This document shows positions 12,507 to 33,742 of a stretch of DNA of 64,000 nt, in pieces (position 1 is the first letter of the stretch; the number at the start of each line of letters is the position of its first letter). The stretch is from the NCBI GenBank assembly GCA_027704905.1, contig CM051004.1, positions 8,931,121 through 8,995,120 of the forward strand. Direction: 5' to 3'. This DNA is from Muraenolepis orangiensis (taxonomy: Eukaryota > Chordata > Actinopteri > Gadiformes > Muraenolepididae). The position numbers were made by a program, and so were the translations under genes. Below the pieces are notes generated by a model. The model worked only from the letters and a program-made list of their open reading frames with translations. It did not search any database and was not told the origin of the DNA.

Positions 12507-12990
12507 GTGAAAAAAAATGCAATGATTAGGATTATGCAAATTAAACTGATATTAAGACTACGACAATGGCAAACAATTAATTTTCTATTTAGTTAGAAAA
12601 GACAGGAAATTATGTCCCAACTTTTATTATGAATTTTTTATTAGGAAGATGATAAGCAGCAGGTGAAATGTCTGTGTGGCTAAATCAGTCAGAGAGGACA
12701 CAACTCAACAACTCAACAACTGCTTGATCACACACCAACACATGCTCCATCACACTTGTGTAAAAAAACAAAAAACGTTGTTAGTTAGTCTGAACAAAGA
12801 CTAGAACGGGGGCAAGAGGGAGAAATATGGCCTGATCTCTGAAGGAGAAGCCAAAAAACAGCCTTTCTTGCCCCAAAGGACGATGCAGGTTGCATACTAA
12901 TGCCTCAGCTGAGAAGGCTTTGTGTAATGCTGTAGGTTGCACACACACAACCTCCTCCTAGAGACAAGGTCCTGTAACATTATATTCTAG
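12504..12990. other. No gene recognised
   Basis: No supported coding, RNA or repeat feature. Confidence 0.35.
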
Positions 12991-12993
12991 ATC

Positions 12994-13325
12994 AGTGGTT
13001 CTAAACATTTAAGGGGCTAAGGCACATCAACTTAAAGTTGTAGAGAATAAATGATTACGAAAAATACACCTAAACCCATTTTAACTAGGTTATGTATAAC
13101 CATTTTAAAATAAATCAACAATCAAACTTAAAATAATTTGGCAAACATATATTTTGAAATGAAGCAAGAACATGCTTTATGTGGAATAATTCATCAAAAG
13201 TGAAGCATAAATAGCCAATAAACCATTTCAATGCACCTTTCACTGTCGTTGCTGTGAGTAGGCTTATGATTTCCAACTAAATTTCATGGCACACCTAACC
13301 TTGCCTCAAGGCACACCAACACTTT
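12994..13325. repeat. Probable hAT-type MITE remnant
   Basis: Begins CAGTGGTTCTAAACATTTAAGGG, a degenerate hAT-like terminus, and ends in a segment rich in GGCACACC that mirrors the GGCACATC near the start. No transposase remains and the boundaries are uncertain. Confidence 0.35.
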
Positions 13326-13334
13326 GCAAAACTT

Positions 13335-13770
13335 CCATGCATTGAGGAGATCTTTAGGACCAGATGTCGGAAGAAGGCCATGTCCTTCATAAAGGACTGC
13401 AACCACCCATCTCTTCTCCCCCCTACCGTCTGGTCGCCGGTTGCGCAGCATCCGAGTGCTGCCACTTTCACTTTCATAACAATGACATTACACTTACATA
13501 CTTTGCTGGACTCATCACAGTTACTGCACTGTACTGCACTGTATTCATGGTGCTGCTGCACTACTGGCACTTTAAATGTTTGTAAAGATTTTTGTAAAAA
13601 AAATAAAAAATAAACATGTACATATCATTTAAGTCACTTTGCTGCCCTTTTGTTTATTTTTATTGTATATATTATTTTTATTAGTATGGTGTTGTTTTGG
13701 AGAGTTATACTGCGGGAGAGAATGGGGAGTAAGCATTTAAAATGGCAAATACAAATGTTGTATCTTGTAC
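13335..13770 (+). repeat. LINE 3'-terminal fragment
   Basis: The 13380-13445 stretch translates to an FIKDCNHPSLLPPTVWSP-like segment, the usual last coding part of several fish LINEs. The following GCTGCTGCACTACTGGCAC block and TTATACTGCGGGAGAGAATGGG-type block recur in diverged form at 26940-27125 inside an ORC1 intron, so this is a dispersed family. Confidence 0.5.
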
Positions 13771-15500
13771 ACTGGCCAGGCACTGCTGTGTCATTGGCAC
13801 TGCTGTACCATGCTTGTGGCTCACCACTCACACAGTGACGAAATACAAAACAAAAGGATATTGCTGTAAGAGCACTGCTGTTTACATGGTCTAAAGAGGA
13901 GCGACGGAACGAGTACACCTCTTGACGGTCACTTTTGGAGATCTGTTAGCATTGCTCTATATAGTGGAGAGTGCATTAGGAGCTCATGGAATTGTGTAAC
14001 ATTCCTCGCCATGGTCGTTGCTATACTCTGGTTGTGCTTAGCAACTATACCCCCAGACATGCTACTACCTGGTCCTACAGTCAGCCACAGAAGACACAAT
14101 ACAGTGTGACTGATTGTAATAAAAACCAGTCCCCTGAGAAGACTCTATTTAAGAAGATATTTTACAGCATATTTCAAAGGTGCACAAGATGCACATGGAC
14201 ATGCATGCACTTATGTAACTGAGTTTGATTCAGAAATGAATGCATGTGCATTAATTTATCATCATCCTCAAAGATAAACGTTGAAAGCACATGAAACAGG
14301 GATGTATTATATAATATGGTCCATTAGAATCTTTGATTGCTATGACTAAACCATTACAACTTGGAACTACGACACAAAGCTCACGACAGACAAAACTGAT
14401 CGATTCACCAAATTACCACACAGAGGATTTGCATGTTCCAAAATGACATGTACAATTCAGCGGCTTTGTGATTGCGTGAAGGGAGACATGAAGGACAGTG
14501 TTTTTGTTGTGGAATGAGGTCACCCTGAATGGCGTATCTGGGCAGCCAACCCAGCAACCGGATACAGGTGAATGGAACCAACCGCAAATGCCTGGTCCAT
14601 ACTAAACAAGCATTTCATCTTCCTCAGTTTGAAGTTCGTCTTGGTAACTTGTACGCTGTTATGGAAATTCACTTCAATGCTTTCGGCAACAACTTTAGAT
14701 TATTCTCCGGTCACCTCACCTCACTTCACAGCTGAATTGTTACAGAAAATACCTGACTCATCAACTTGGGGTGATGGACGCCCAAGTAAGCACCCGGGCA
14801 AAGGTTGTTCTCCATCACACTCTGCACGCTTATAAAATGGCATCACGTGCGGTTAATCAATTCATCCATTAGCGTATTGAGGATGAGCCGAGAAAAAGCC
14901 GTATGGGAAAGGCCCTGGAGAACACCGCTGCTATATCACAACCTGACAACCATCTTATTACTTACTTACCAGCAAGATCACCCCCCGCAACATACAAAAA
15001 CAATTCCCTTGGTCGGCTAATGCGGCTAATGTGCAGCCAAGGCACTCAGGCTGGGAAAAGGGGGACAAGAGTACAGCAAAAGATGTCTCCGTTTACACTA
15101 TTCAACATGCAGCATGTGGCGGGAAAGCCGTTAGGTTCGCGCTCACACTGGTGTGATGATATGACATCATATTCGTCATTATCCATGTTGTGGAGCTGTG
15201 GAAATCGGAGAGACACAACCGCCGTCTGCCTGCCTGCTGTTATTGTTGTTGACACTTGACCTCCGGCCACCAATAGAAAAAGACAATTTGGTGGTAGTAT
15301 GCTAGTTGTTTAGCGTGGGCATTTGTAGTACAACACTTGCCTTACACACACTGTGTCTCCTGAGAAACCTGTGTGACATTGAGCCCAGCTAAATCTGTTT
15401 CAAGTGCAGCGTGGGAATTCTAAACTACTTGCTCAAAGAGCACAAAGGCGCAATAGAGAAAGACAGACATATGGAGGGGTGGAGAGAGGTAGACATATAG
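13771..15500. other. No gene recognised
   Basis: Several short open frames exist but none shows family similarity, splice context or codon bias I would defend. Confidence 0.35.
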
Positions 15501-15504
15501 AGAG

Positions 15505-15644
<140 letters not shown>

Positions 15645-17165
15645 CTGAGTGAACATATCCCATGGTGGTGTCTGAGTAGTCCATTTTTATCCATGTATAT
15701 CTATGATGCTTTGCATTAACAGAAGCATCCTAGAAAACACAAAATGCTTGAGTCTAATATATTAAGCAAGAAAAGCAAAAAAGTGTTTAGTGCTTATTTT
15801 AGATTTGGTTAGATTTAGATTATTTTAGTTTGGTTAAATATCTGACTGTCCCGAAATGCAGCTGGTTGTGGAGATGTATTGCTGACAAGTCTAACGGCAT
15901 CCTACAACTGTCCCCTTTTATGAAACGAAAATGCTTCAATCATGCCAGCCAAGTCTTGCATCTCAAGCCGTGTGCTAGCTGGTTGAGCTGCCACAAAATA
16001 ACACTGGATTAACACTATTTCCTTACGGTAGCAAAGTATCTTTTCAGGATAAACCTGCAGAGGGGCACAGAATAACTGAATCTTCACATTGGTCCCTCCA
16101 ATGACGGCTGCTTAAATTAAACTTTTGAGGCGGGCTTGGAGATGACTGCCAGAATCTAAGTCGTCTCGGTGAAGGGATTAGGTAAGCGATCAAGCATCTG
16201 AGCCACCTGTGAGGAAAATCCCCCTGGGCTGGAACCACTGCAGACACAGGCCCGCGTGGCTGGTTGCACTAGCTGACTGACAGTGACACGTGTGAGGCAT
16301 CATGTTATACGACACTGTGGTAATCCCCCTGCAGTACCCCTCCCCACCACAACACCGCATGGAAATAGTGGGTACAGCCCTACACATATAGGTATTACAA
16401 TGGATATTGCATGTGGTAGATGGCATGCAGTGACAAACATCATCAATTTAAAGTGGTGGCATATCAAGATGAGCTATATGCAGGACCTCCACATACCACT
16501 AATAAAACGATATACTGCACATATACATATAATTGTTTATATATATATATATACCTCAACATATGCCACTAAAGCAACTATAACCTCCACACTGAGATGA
16601 ATATGACCTACACATATACACGTATATCCTACCCACTGTGCCCAGATTGGGTTTCAGCAACTCAACATCATGACATCACTGTAGCCAGTGGGCTACGGCT
16701 ACAGCAGCAGCCTGCTCGGTTTACCTACACACCACACCGACTGTGGCAGCAGGCCAGACCCACTCTGCTCCAGGCTCTGCATCATTCTGCAGCATAACTC
16801 TTGGAAGGGCAGCGGCTGCCGGGAAGCCGGCCGCTAGATCAGCTGCTGCACAGCCTGACTGCCCCTTGTATAATTGGGAACTTGTTCCACCGGAGGACGG
16901 TGGCTATAGTGTCGCTATACACACTCAGACCCCACTTATTGCAGACATATTAAACCTAACGCACGTTTACCTTGGCGAATCGTTCCGGGAGGGACTGTTG
17001 TGACTGTTTTGTCGGACTCAAGCCTCCGCTATTAAAATAACAAGATATGCACTTGCCTCGGCTCAAAACTGTAGCCTCATATAGCCTGGATGTGATAGCC
17101 AACACTTTTAGGATCGTGGCCTGTGATAGTCAGTACAGACCGGGGTGCTCATTATAGACCGGACT
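15645..17165. other. No gene recognised
   Basis: Mixed sequence rising in GC after 16650. No supported exon or transposon. Confidence 0.35.
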
Positions 17166-17267
17166 ACAGTAAACCCCTAGGTGACATCATTAAAGAACCA
17201 CAGCCTGTCAGATCACGTAGCAGCAGAACAGGGGGGGACGAAGGGGCGACAACGTAAACGCAGCGAA

Positions 17268-17300
<33 letters not shown>

Positions 17301-17316
17301 GATGATGATGATGATA
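17268..17316. repeat. (GAT)n trinucleotide repeat
   Basis: About 16 GAT-type triplets with one GAA interruption. It would read as poly-Asp on the plus strand or poly-His on the minus strand. Confidence 0.9.
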
Positions 17317-17416
17317 TTTTGGAGAGCGGTGATGCCGCCTGGCCCGCATCACACCAGGGGGACAGTATGGGGGGGCCAGACCATAGCGTGGTCCGACTGC
17401 TGGTTTCTGAAGGGTC

Positions 17417-18035
17417 TCAAGGAGACAAAGGGTCCGTGTGTATCGTAGCATGGCCGAGTGTTTCCCCACCAAATGATCCACCTGCCCCTCGTCTTTCATT
17501 ACGGACACAACCGCCGACTGACAGCGAGAAGCAGCCAGACTCACCCAGGACACCGGACGTGTGGTGCGGCGGCGGGCCGGTGGCGTCTTTCGGCGGCTCG
17601 TGCTTCTCTCCCTCCCCTTGCGACCGGTGTCTGTGCCGCTCTCTCTCGCCGCCGCCGCCGCCGTCGCTCGCGGTACCCGCCGCACTCGCCCCCGTGTCGG
17701 GCATTCTGCTCTCTCTCCTTCAGCGGACGGAAGATATTCTCCGGTAAACGGTGGGGCGGTGGTATCGCGTCTCGGGAGGAAGGCGAAACATTGGACCTCA
17801 AGGGTTACATGAAGGATGTGGAAGAGAAGTGAAGGTTGTTGTTTGGGATAGCAGCGAGGAGGATGCGCGAGGAGATGGATAGCGCGCGCGGCTGGATTTC
17901 ACTATAGAGGAGGGACAAAGAGATGGGAGGGGGGGTCGAAGCACACACACACACGCACACACACACGCACGCACACAGACACACACACACACACACACGC
18001 ACGCACACACACACGCGCGCGCTCTGTCAGCTACA
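17417..18035 (-). other. CpG-rich island with a candidate first exon (unidentified gene)
   Basis: The 17540-17900 region is strikingly CpG-rich compared with the AT-rich surroundings, like a vertebrate promoter island. On the minus strand an ATG at 17704 opens a frame rich in Gly, Glu, Arg and His (starts MPDTGASAAG) that runs about 55 codons to a good-looking donor, CCTGG|GTGAGT, near 17542. I do not recognise the protein and found no downstream exon to the left. A competing plus-strand frame (17181-17747, with a run of ten Asp) covers the same stretch. Either may be spurious. The island itself is the solid observation. Confidence 0.35.
17940..18021. repeat. Imperfect (CA)n / (CG)n repeat
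   Basis: CA dinucleotides interrupted by CG and GA units, upstream of the CpG island in the minus-strand sense. Confidence 0.9.
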
Positions 18036-18309
18036 ACAGACATCACACACGTTCACGTCCTGCCGTACCTGCGTGCACAAGCGACCCTTACATGCGTGCG
18101 TGCACCGGAAACAGTATCTCTCATCCTTTTAATGCCCTCAAATGACCTCTGTCACATCTGTCAAAATGCACTTGCACAGCAATATAAGTTTATGATTTAT
18201 GATTTATATTAGTGAGCTGCATTGCAAGGCTTTCATGCAAGACCAACAGTTGCCTCATACAAAAATAGTTTCTGATTATGATGAGAATGATTATATGAAA
18301 TAAATCAAA

Positions 18310-18318
18310 TATATATAT

Positions 18319-18353
<35 letters not shown>
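18310..18353. repeat. (TA)n repeat flanking the Tc1 element
   Basis: A run of TA dinucleotides directly abuts the Tc1 element, which by family rule integrates at TA. Confidence 0.9.
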
Positions 18354-18356
<3 letters not shown>

Positions 18357-19897
18357 TGGAGGAAATAATTATTTGATCCCTTGTCGATTTTCTAAGTTTG
18401 CCCACTTACAAAGAAATGAACAGTCTATAATTGTAATGGTAGGTTTATTTTAACAGTCAAAGACAGAATATCAAAAACAAATCCAGAAATTGACATCATA
18501 TAATAGTTATAAATTTATTTGCATTTAATTGAGTGAAATAAGTATTTGATCCCCTTGCAAAACATGACTTGGTACTTGGTGGAGAAACCCTTGTTGGCCA
18601 GCACAGAGGTCAGACGTTTCTTGTAGTTGGTCACCAGGTTTGCACACATCTCAGGAGGGATTTTGGTCCACTCCTCTTTGCAGATCCTCTCCAAATCCTT
18701 AAGGTTTCGAGGCTGATGCTTGGCAACTCGAAGCTTCAGCTCCCTCCACAGATTTTCTATGGGATTAAGGTCCGGAGATTGGCTAGGCCACTCCATCACC
18801 TTAATGTGCTTCTTCTTTAGCCACTCCTTTGTTACCTTGGCCGTATGTTTTGGGTCATTGTCATGCTGGAAGACCCATCCACGACCCATTTTCAGTGTCC
18901 TGGCTGAGGGAAGGAGGTTATCGGCCAAGATTTTACGGTACATGGCCCCGTCCATCCTCCCCTCGATGTGGTGAAGTCGTCCTGTCCCCTTAGCAGAGAA
19001 ACATCCCCAAAGCATAATGTTTCCACCTCCATGCTTGACAGTGGGGATGGTGTTCTTGGGGTAATAGTCAGCATTTCTCTTCCTCCAAACACGGCGTGTA
19101 GAGTTGATGCCAAAGATCTCAATTTTGGTCTCATCTGACCACATCACCTTCTCCCAAGCCTCCTCTGAATCATTCAGATGTTCATTGGCAAACTTCAGAC
19201 GGGCCTGTACATGTGCCTTCCTGAGCAGGGGGACCTTGCGGGCGCTGCAGGATTTTAATCCATTACGGCGTAGTGTGTTACCAATAGTTTTCTTGGTGAC
19301 TGTGGTCCCAGCTGCCTTGAGATCATTAACAAGTTCCTCCCGTGTAGTTCTTGGCTGATCCCTCACCGTTCTCATGATCCTCGATACCCCACAAGGCGAG
19401 ATCTTGCTTGGAGCCCCAGACCGAGGGCGATTGATGGTCATTTTGTGTTTCTTCCATTTTCGAAAAATCGCACCAACAGTTGTCTCCTTCTCACCAAGCT
19501 GCTTGCTGATGGTCTTGTAGCCCATTCCAGCCTTGTGCAGGTCTACAATCTTGTCCCTGATGTCCTTAGACAGCTCTTTGGTCTTGCCCATGGTGGCGAG
19601 GTTGGAATCTGATTGATTGATTCTGTGGACAGGTGTCTTTTATGCAGGTAACAAGTTTGGACAGATGTCTTTTATACAGGTAATGAGTTGATATTAGGAG
19701 TACTTTCTTAAAGCGAGAGGCCTTATCTAACTGGTCTGTCAGGGCCAGAATTCTTGTTGGTTGCAAGGGGATCAAATACTTATTTCACTCAATTAAATGC
19801 AAATCAATTTATAACTTTTATATGATTGATGATTGATATTTTGTTTCTCACTGTTAATATAAACCTACCATTAAAATGATAATTATTTCCTCCACTG
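18354..19897 (-). mobile_element. Tc1/mariner transposon, structurally complete
   Basis: The 1544-bp element begins CAGTGGAGGAAATAATTAT and its other end is the reverse complement of the same sequence. Further inverted matches extend inward (the GGTAGGTTTAT segments). TA dinucleotides lie immediately outside both ends (18352-18353 and 19898-19899). It encloses one uninterrupted minus-strand transposase. Both ends and the gene being intact marks it as one of the youngest elements in the window. Confidence 0.95.
18515..19591 (-). CDS. Tc1-like transposase (DD34E), uninterrupted
   Basis: The 358-residue protein begins MGKTKELSKDIRDKIVDLHK. Residues 1-110 form the paired-like helix-turn-helix DNA-binding part that recognises the terminal repeats. 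The DDE catalytic domain follows: MWSDETK (Asp153), FQHDNDPKHT (Asp244) and SPDLNPIENLW (Glu279), with exactly 34 residues between the second and third acids, as in the Tc1 group. There is no frameshift or stop, and length is in the normal range (about 340-360). It acts in the nucleus by cut-and-paste at TA. It sits inside a complete element (18354-19897). Expression is unknown, and minor missense damage cannot be excluded by eye. Confidence 0.95.
   Translation of the reverse strand: MGKTKELSKDIRDKIVDLHKAGMGYKTISKQLGEKETTVGAIFRKWKKHKMTINRPRSGAPSKISPCGVSRIMRTVRDQPRTTREELVNDLKAAGTTVTKKTIGNTLRRNGLKSCSARKVPLLRKAHVQARLKFANEHLNDSEEAWEKVMWSDETKIEIFGINSTRRVWRKRNADYYPKNTIPTVKHGGGNIMLWGCFSAKGTGRLHHIEGRMDGAMYRKILADNLLPSARTLKMGRGWVFQHDNDPKHTAKVTKEWLKKKHIKVMEWPSQSPDLNPIENLWRELKLRVAKHQPRNLKDLERICKEEWTKIPPEMCANLVTNYKKRLTSVLANKGFSTKYQVMFCKGIKYLFHSIKCK

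Positions 19898-19903
<6 letters not shown>

Positions 19904-19947
<44 letters not shown>
19904..19947. repeat. (GT)n microsatellite
   Basis: About 20 GT dinucleotides just outside the Tc1 element. Confidence 0.95.
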
Positions 19948-19949
19948 CT

Positions 19950-20795
19950 AAGTAAGAAGTTATAAGTCATATATAATATCCGTTTATTATTGTATAATTA
20001 TTGTTTTGTGCCATTAGTATAGCCTACAATTACTTACAATGCAGAGATGGGAAACTTAGGTAAAGCCCACACCTCATAAACACCTCATTCACCAAAGGGA
20101 ACCCAGTTATGTGTAGACATCTGCAGTCCAGCTGCAACTCCCTGGAGGTTTAAGAGGGACTATGATAAATGTATAACTGCGGAAAATATCCTACTAGTTC
20201 AATGTTTTAGTGAGACTCCAGGGACACGTCTGTCCTGTCGTCTCAACATAGTGGATGAATGCATTTTGTACGCTCTCTCTTCCTTCTGTTATTAGTCTAT
20301 TTGTTTGTTTGCTAAATCTAAACCCTACCCTACCCTACCCCGCCATATATGGCAAACAACTTCTGTTGTGTGCCGTGTCTGCGTGGACACGTGTGCATTT
20401 GTTTGCCTTTGTGTGGACTCAGACCGAGTAAAGTACAGTGGTGGCCCGAGGGGGTAATAATCAATATACTCAGATTAACAGTCTGTTCTCCGTATGTTCT
20501 GAAGGAACAAAGATGGCCCTTTGTTGAGCTCCAGGAGCTGGCTTTGTGCACACAGTCAAGGCCCATCAATTATTAAGGTTCTCAGGTTAAAGATTGCCCT
20601 CCTGGCCTCAGGCCCTGCTTCCCCGTCCGTCCCCAGCCCTCTTGGGATGCTGTCCCCTTCCACAAGATAGACCCTCTGTACCCAGCCCTTGGTGTGCGGT
20701 GTAGAGACACCTAGTATACAAGCACACTGTTTTTCTTTTTGCTTACTCACCATCCACTCAGCTGACAGCTGCAATAGCTGCAGTGGAAAACACAA
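19950..20795. other. No gene recognised
   Basis: Includes a short CCCTA run (about 20320-20340) that is too short to be meaningful. No supported exon. Confidence 0.35.
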
Positions 20796-20925
20796 ACACA
20801 CACACACACACACACGCATAGACGCACACAAATATATATATATATACATACATATATACAGTATATATATATATATATATATATACATATATACTGTATA
20901 TACACATACATATATATATATATAC

Positions 20926-20985
<60 letters not shown>

Positions 20986-20997
20986 ACACACACATAC
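20796..20997. repeat. Compound (CA)n-(TA)n microsatellite
   Basis: CA repeats, then about 160 bp of TA-rich repeats with ATACAT and ACAGTA interruptions, then CA again. The Tyr-Ile open frames here are artefacts. Confidence 0.95.
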
Positions 20998-20999
20998 CC

Positions 21000-21565
21000 C
21001 TAGGAGTGTGCAGATTAAATAGGCTTGAGGGAACCACAGACCACAATAGCAGGAATATAGGCTCAGAGTTCACTTTTTTTTTCTAATAATTATGCAGACT
21101 GGGCAGTTGTCCTGCGATCCTGGAATCAAAGCATATTGTGTAGTTGTAGCTGCAATTTTCTAATTTAATTGGGCTTAATGGGGACATAAATACAATGCTA
21201 AATTAAGTAAACGGCTTTATTGAATAGATATATAAAGTTTTTGACTTGCTCAAACAGAGAATATGAATGACATTCCACTATTAGACAAAAATGTAATGAG
21301 CTACTATCTGTGTTTGTGACAAGCAGATCAGTAATTTGTCCTAACATTTTAATGTGTATTGCCTAGCTTGACTTGACCCTTGACCCAGTCCATTCCAGAC
21401 CTGGATTTGATGGTCAATGATACGCCATCTAATGGGCAACCTGCGCATTAACCAAATTAAAACATTTAATAAATGAGTCTGACCTTCATTTATTGGATTA
21501 CCACTAGAAATAGACCTTTTGGGGTTGAAGATTTAAAAGACAGAATCATTTTAGATAGTTATTAA
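21000..21565. other. No gene recognised (between microsatellite and ORC1 3' end)
   Basis: AT-rich sequence with no supported feature. It lies just downstream of the inferred ORC1 polyadenylation site. Confidence 0.35.
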
Positions 21566-21569
21566 AATC

Positions 21570-21575
21570 TTTATT
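21570..21575 (-). terminator. Candidate ORC1 polyadenylation signal
   Basis: AATAAA on the minus strand, about 520 bp past the ORC1 stop codon. This is a reasonable 3' UTR length and is inferred from the motif only. Confidence 0.45.
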
Positions 21576-22070
21576 ACATCCAGACATTTTTACATAAATA
21601 AAATGACAGCAATAATACAATGATGGAATTGGGTTGATATCACACACCCTCCCCCCCCCCCCCCCCCCATCACAAAACTTCACTTAAAATCCACTCAGCT
21701 TGGGAAAGAAAGCAGGGTGAAGCTGGCATAGACTGCACATCCTCAAATAGTCATATTTTCTTTTAGTTCTAATATCTATTAAGACAACAGGATAGAAAAT
21801 GCCTTATAAAACCCATCTGAGCAAATCCCAGAACGTTCCAGAAAGATTTTTCCAGATTCATTTCTGACAGCAAGACCGCAAAAATAAATGTCCAACTTCA
21901 CTGCACAGGTCGACATGAACCTGAAACGGTGCATTTAATTCAATTTAAAAACTATCCAAGAGCTTGGTTTTCACTACACTCACTTCCTGCCCCCCTGTAC
22001 GCAGTCCAGTAAAAAAAAACCTAAACTATACGTTCCAAGAGCTCGTCTGCATTCTGTCCACACAGTTGTC

Positions 22071-22092
22071 TCTCTCTCTCTCTCTCTCTCTC

Positions 22093-22094
<2 letters not shown>
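22071..22094. repeat. (CT)n tract at the ORC1 stop codon
   Basis: About 12 CT dinucleotides (GA on the transcript) begin directly at the ORC1 stop, at the start of the 3' UTR. Confidence 0.85.
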
Positions 22095-32925
<10,831 letters not shown>

Positions 32926-33092
32926 ACTTGACTACTAAAAATACTACCGACAAAGCAAGCAACAACGACGACAATTGTTTAATACAACGTGGACCCAATA
33001 CGTGTCTGTGATTATTCAAAGTAATTATATTGTATTCTAACACGAGTTGCTCGTAAACAACACCGCTGGAAGGCAGACTTCAGGTTCCTCGG

Positions 33093-33104
33093 TTCCCGCG
33101 AAAA
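33093..33104 (-). promoter_or_regulatory. E2F-type site upstream of ORC1
   Basis: TTTTCGCGGGAA on the minus strand matches the E2F consensus. It lies about 170 bp upstream of the ORC1 ATG. ORC1 is a known E2F target in mammals, which supports the call. Confidence 0.65.
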
Positions 33105-33135
33105 CGCGTAATATCCGTCAGATAAAAGTTATGGA

Positions 33136-33140
33136 CCAAT
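33136..33140 (+). promoter_or_regulatory. CCAAT box
   Basis: CCAAT within GGACCAATCAAA, near the E2F motif, a common arrangement in cell-cycle promoters. Confidence 0.45.
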
Positions 33141-33232
33141 CAAATCCACCTCCTGTTGACACCGGAAGTTAAACGTGACGCCGTTGACTTATCAGAGGTT
33201 CAGCGGTTTGAATTAATATGTGGTTATGTATA

Positions 33233-33601
33233 ATGTACAGTGAAATGTTATTGCCAGTTCCGAAAATGTCAAAAAAAAAAAAAAGTGTAGGAATAATCAG
33301 GTTCCAAAAAAAAACACAAAAAACAAGAATGACAAAAAAAGTACATCATTTACATATTTACATGCTGTCTTTTTCTAGTTTTCATGTAATTTACTACATT
33401 TTTGTATGAATGAAAATGGTAATGACCTCCCACCTCCCCCTTCTACAGCAACTGGACTTTTACAGCTAAATTTACACTTACACTTTACCCTTTATATGTA
33501 TACTGTCAAGACGCAATTATGTAAATATGTACATGAATTTTTTTAATTTTTTTGCAATTCTTGTCATTTTTGCAATTTTGCAATAACATTTCACTGTACA
33601 T
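33233..33601. mobile_element. Foldback MITE in the divergent promoter
   Basis: A perfect 22-bp inverted repeat (33233-33254 and 33580-33601; core ACAGTGAAATGTTATTGC) bounds 369 bp of AT-rich, poly-A/T-rich noncoding sequence, typical of a miniature inverted-repeat element. The target duplication is unclear. A partial match to the terminus (GCAATAACATTTCACT) also occurs at about 32433-32448. Confidence 0.7.
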
Positions 33602-33742
33602 GGTTGTACGCTCAACCAACAAAAAAAAAGAAGAAGAAGAAGAAGGAGTAGACGGAAGTAAACGTTGTTGACCCGGAAAAGCAACTCGCACACAGGAGTT
33701 GTATCTTTTCAGAACAAACCAGCACATTGTCGGCGGCACAAC

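Larger units (their letters stand above)
32926..33742. promoter_or_regulatory. Shared ORC1 / PRPF38A promoter region
   Basis: ORC1 (minus, ATG at 32923-32925) and PRPF38A (plus, ATG at 33743) are divergent and about 0.8 kb apart. The pair is also adjacent and divergent in human. The proximal ORC1 side carries an E2F motif and a CCAAT box. The middle is occupied by a foldback MITE. The PRPF38A side has a (GAA)n run followed by GACCCGGAAAAGC. No TATA box is evident, as expected for housekeeping genes. Confidence 0.7.

Noticed and set aside
17181..17747. A 188-codon plus-strand frame with a poly-Asp run
   Set aside because: Driven by (GAT)n and CpG-rich sequence. No family resemblance, and the opposite strand is equally open. 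I kept only the island and a tentative minus-strand exon.
20320..20342. Telomere-like CCCTA repeats
   Set aside because: Only about four imperfect units (CCCTA, not CCCTAA), not an interstitial telomere.
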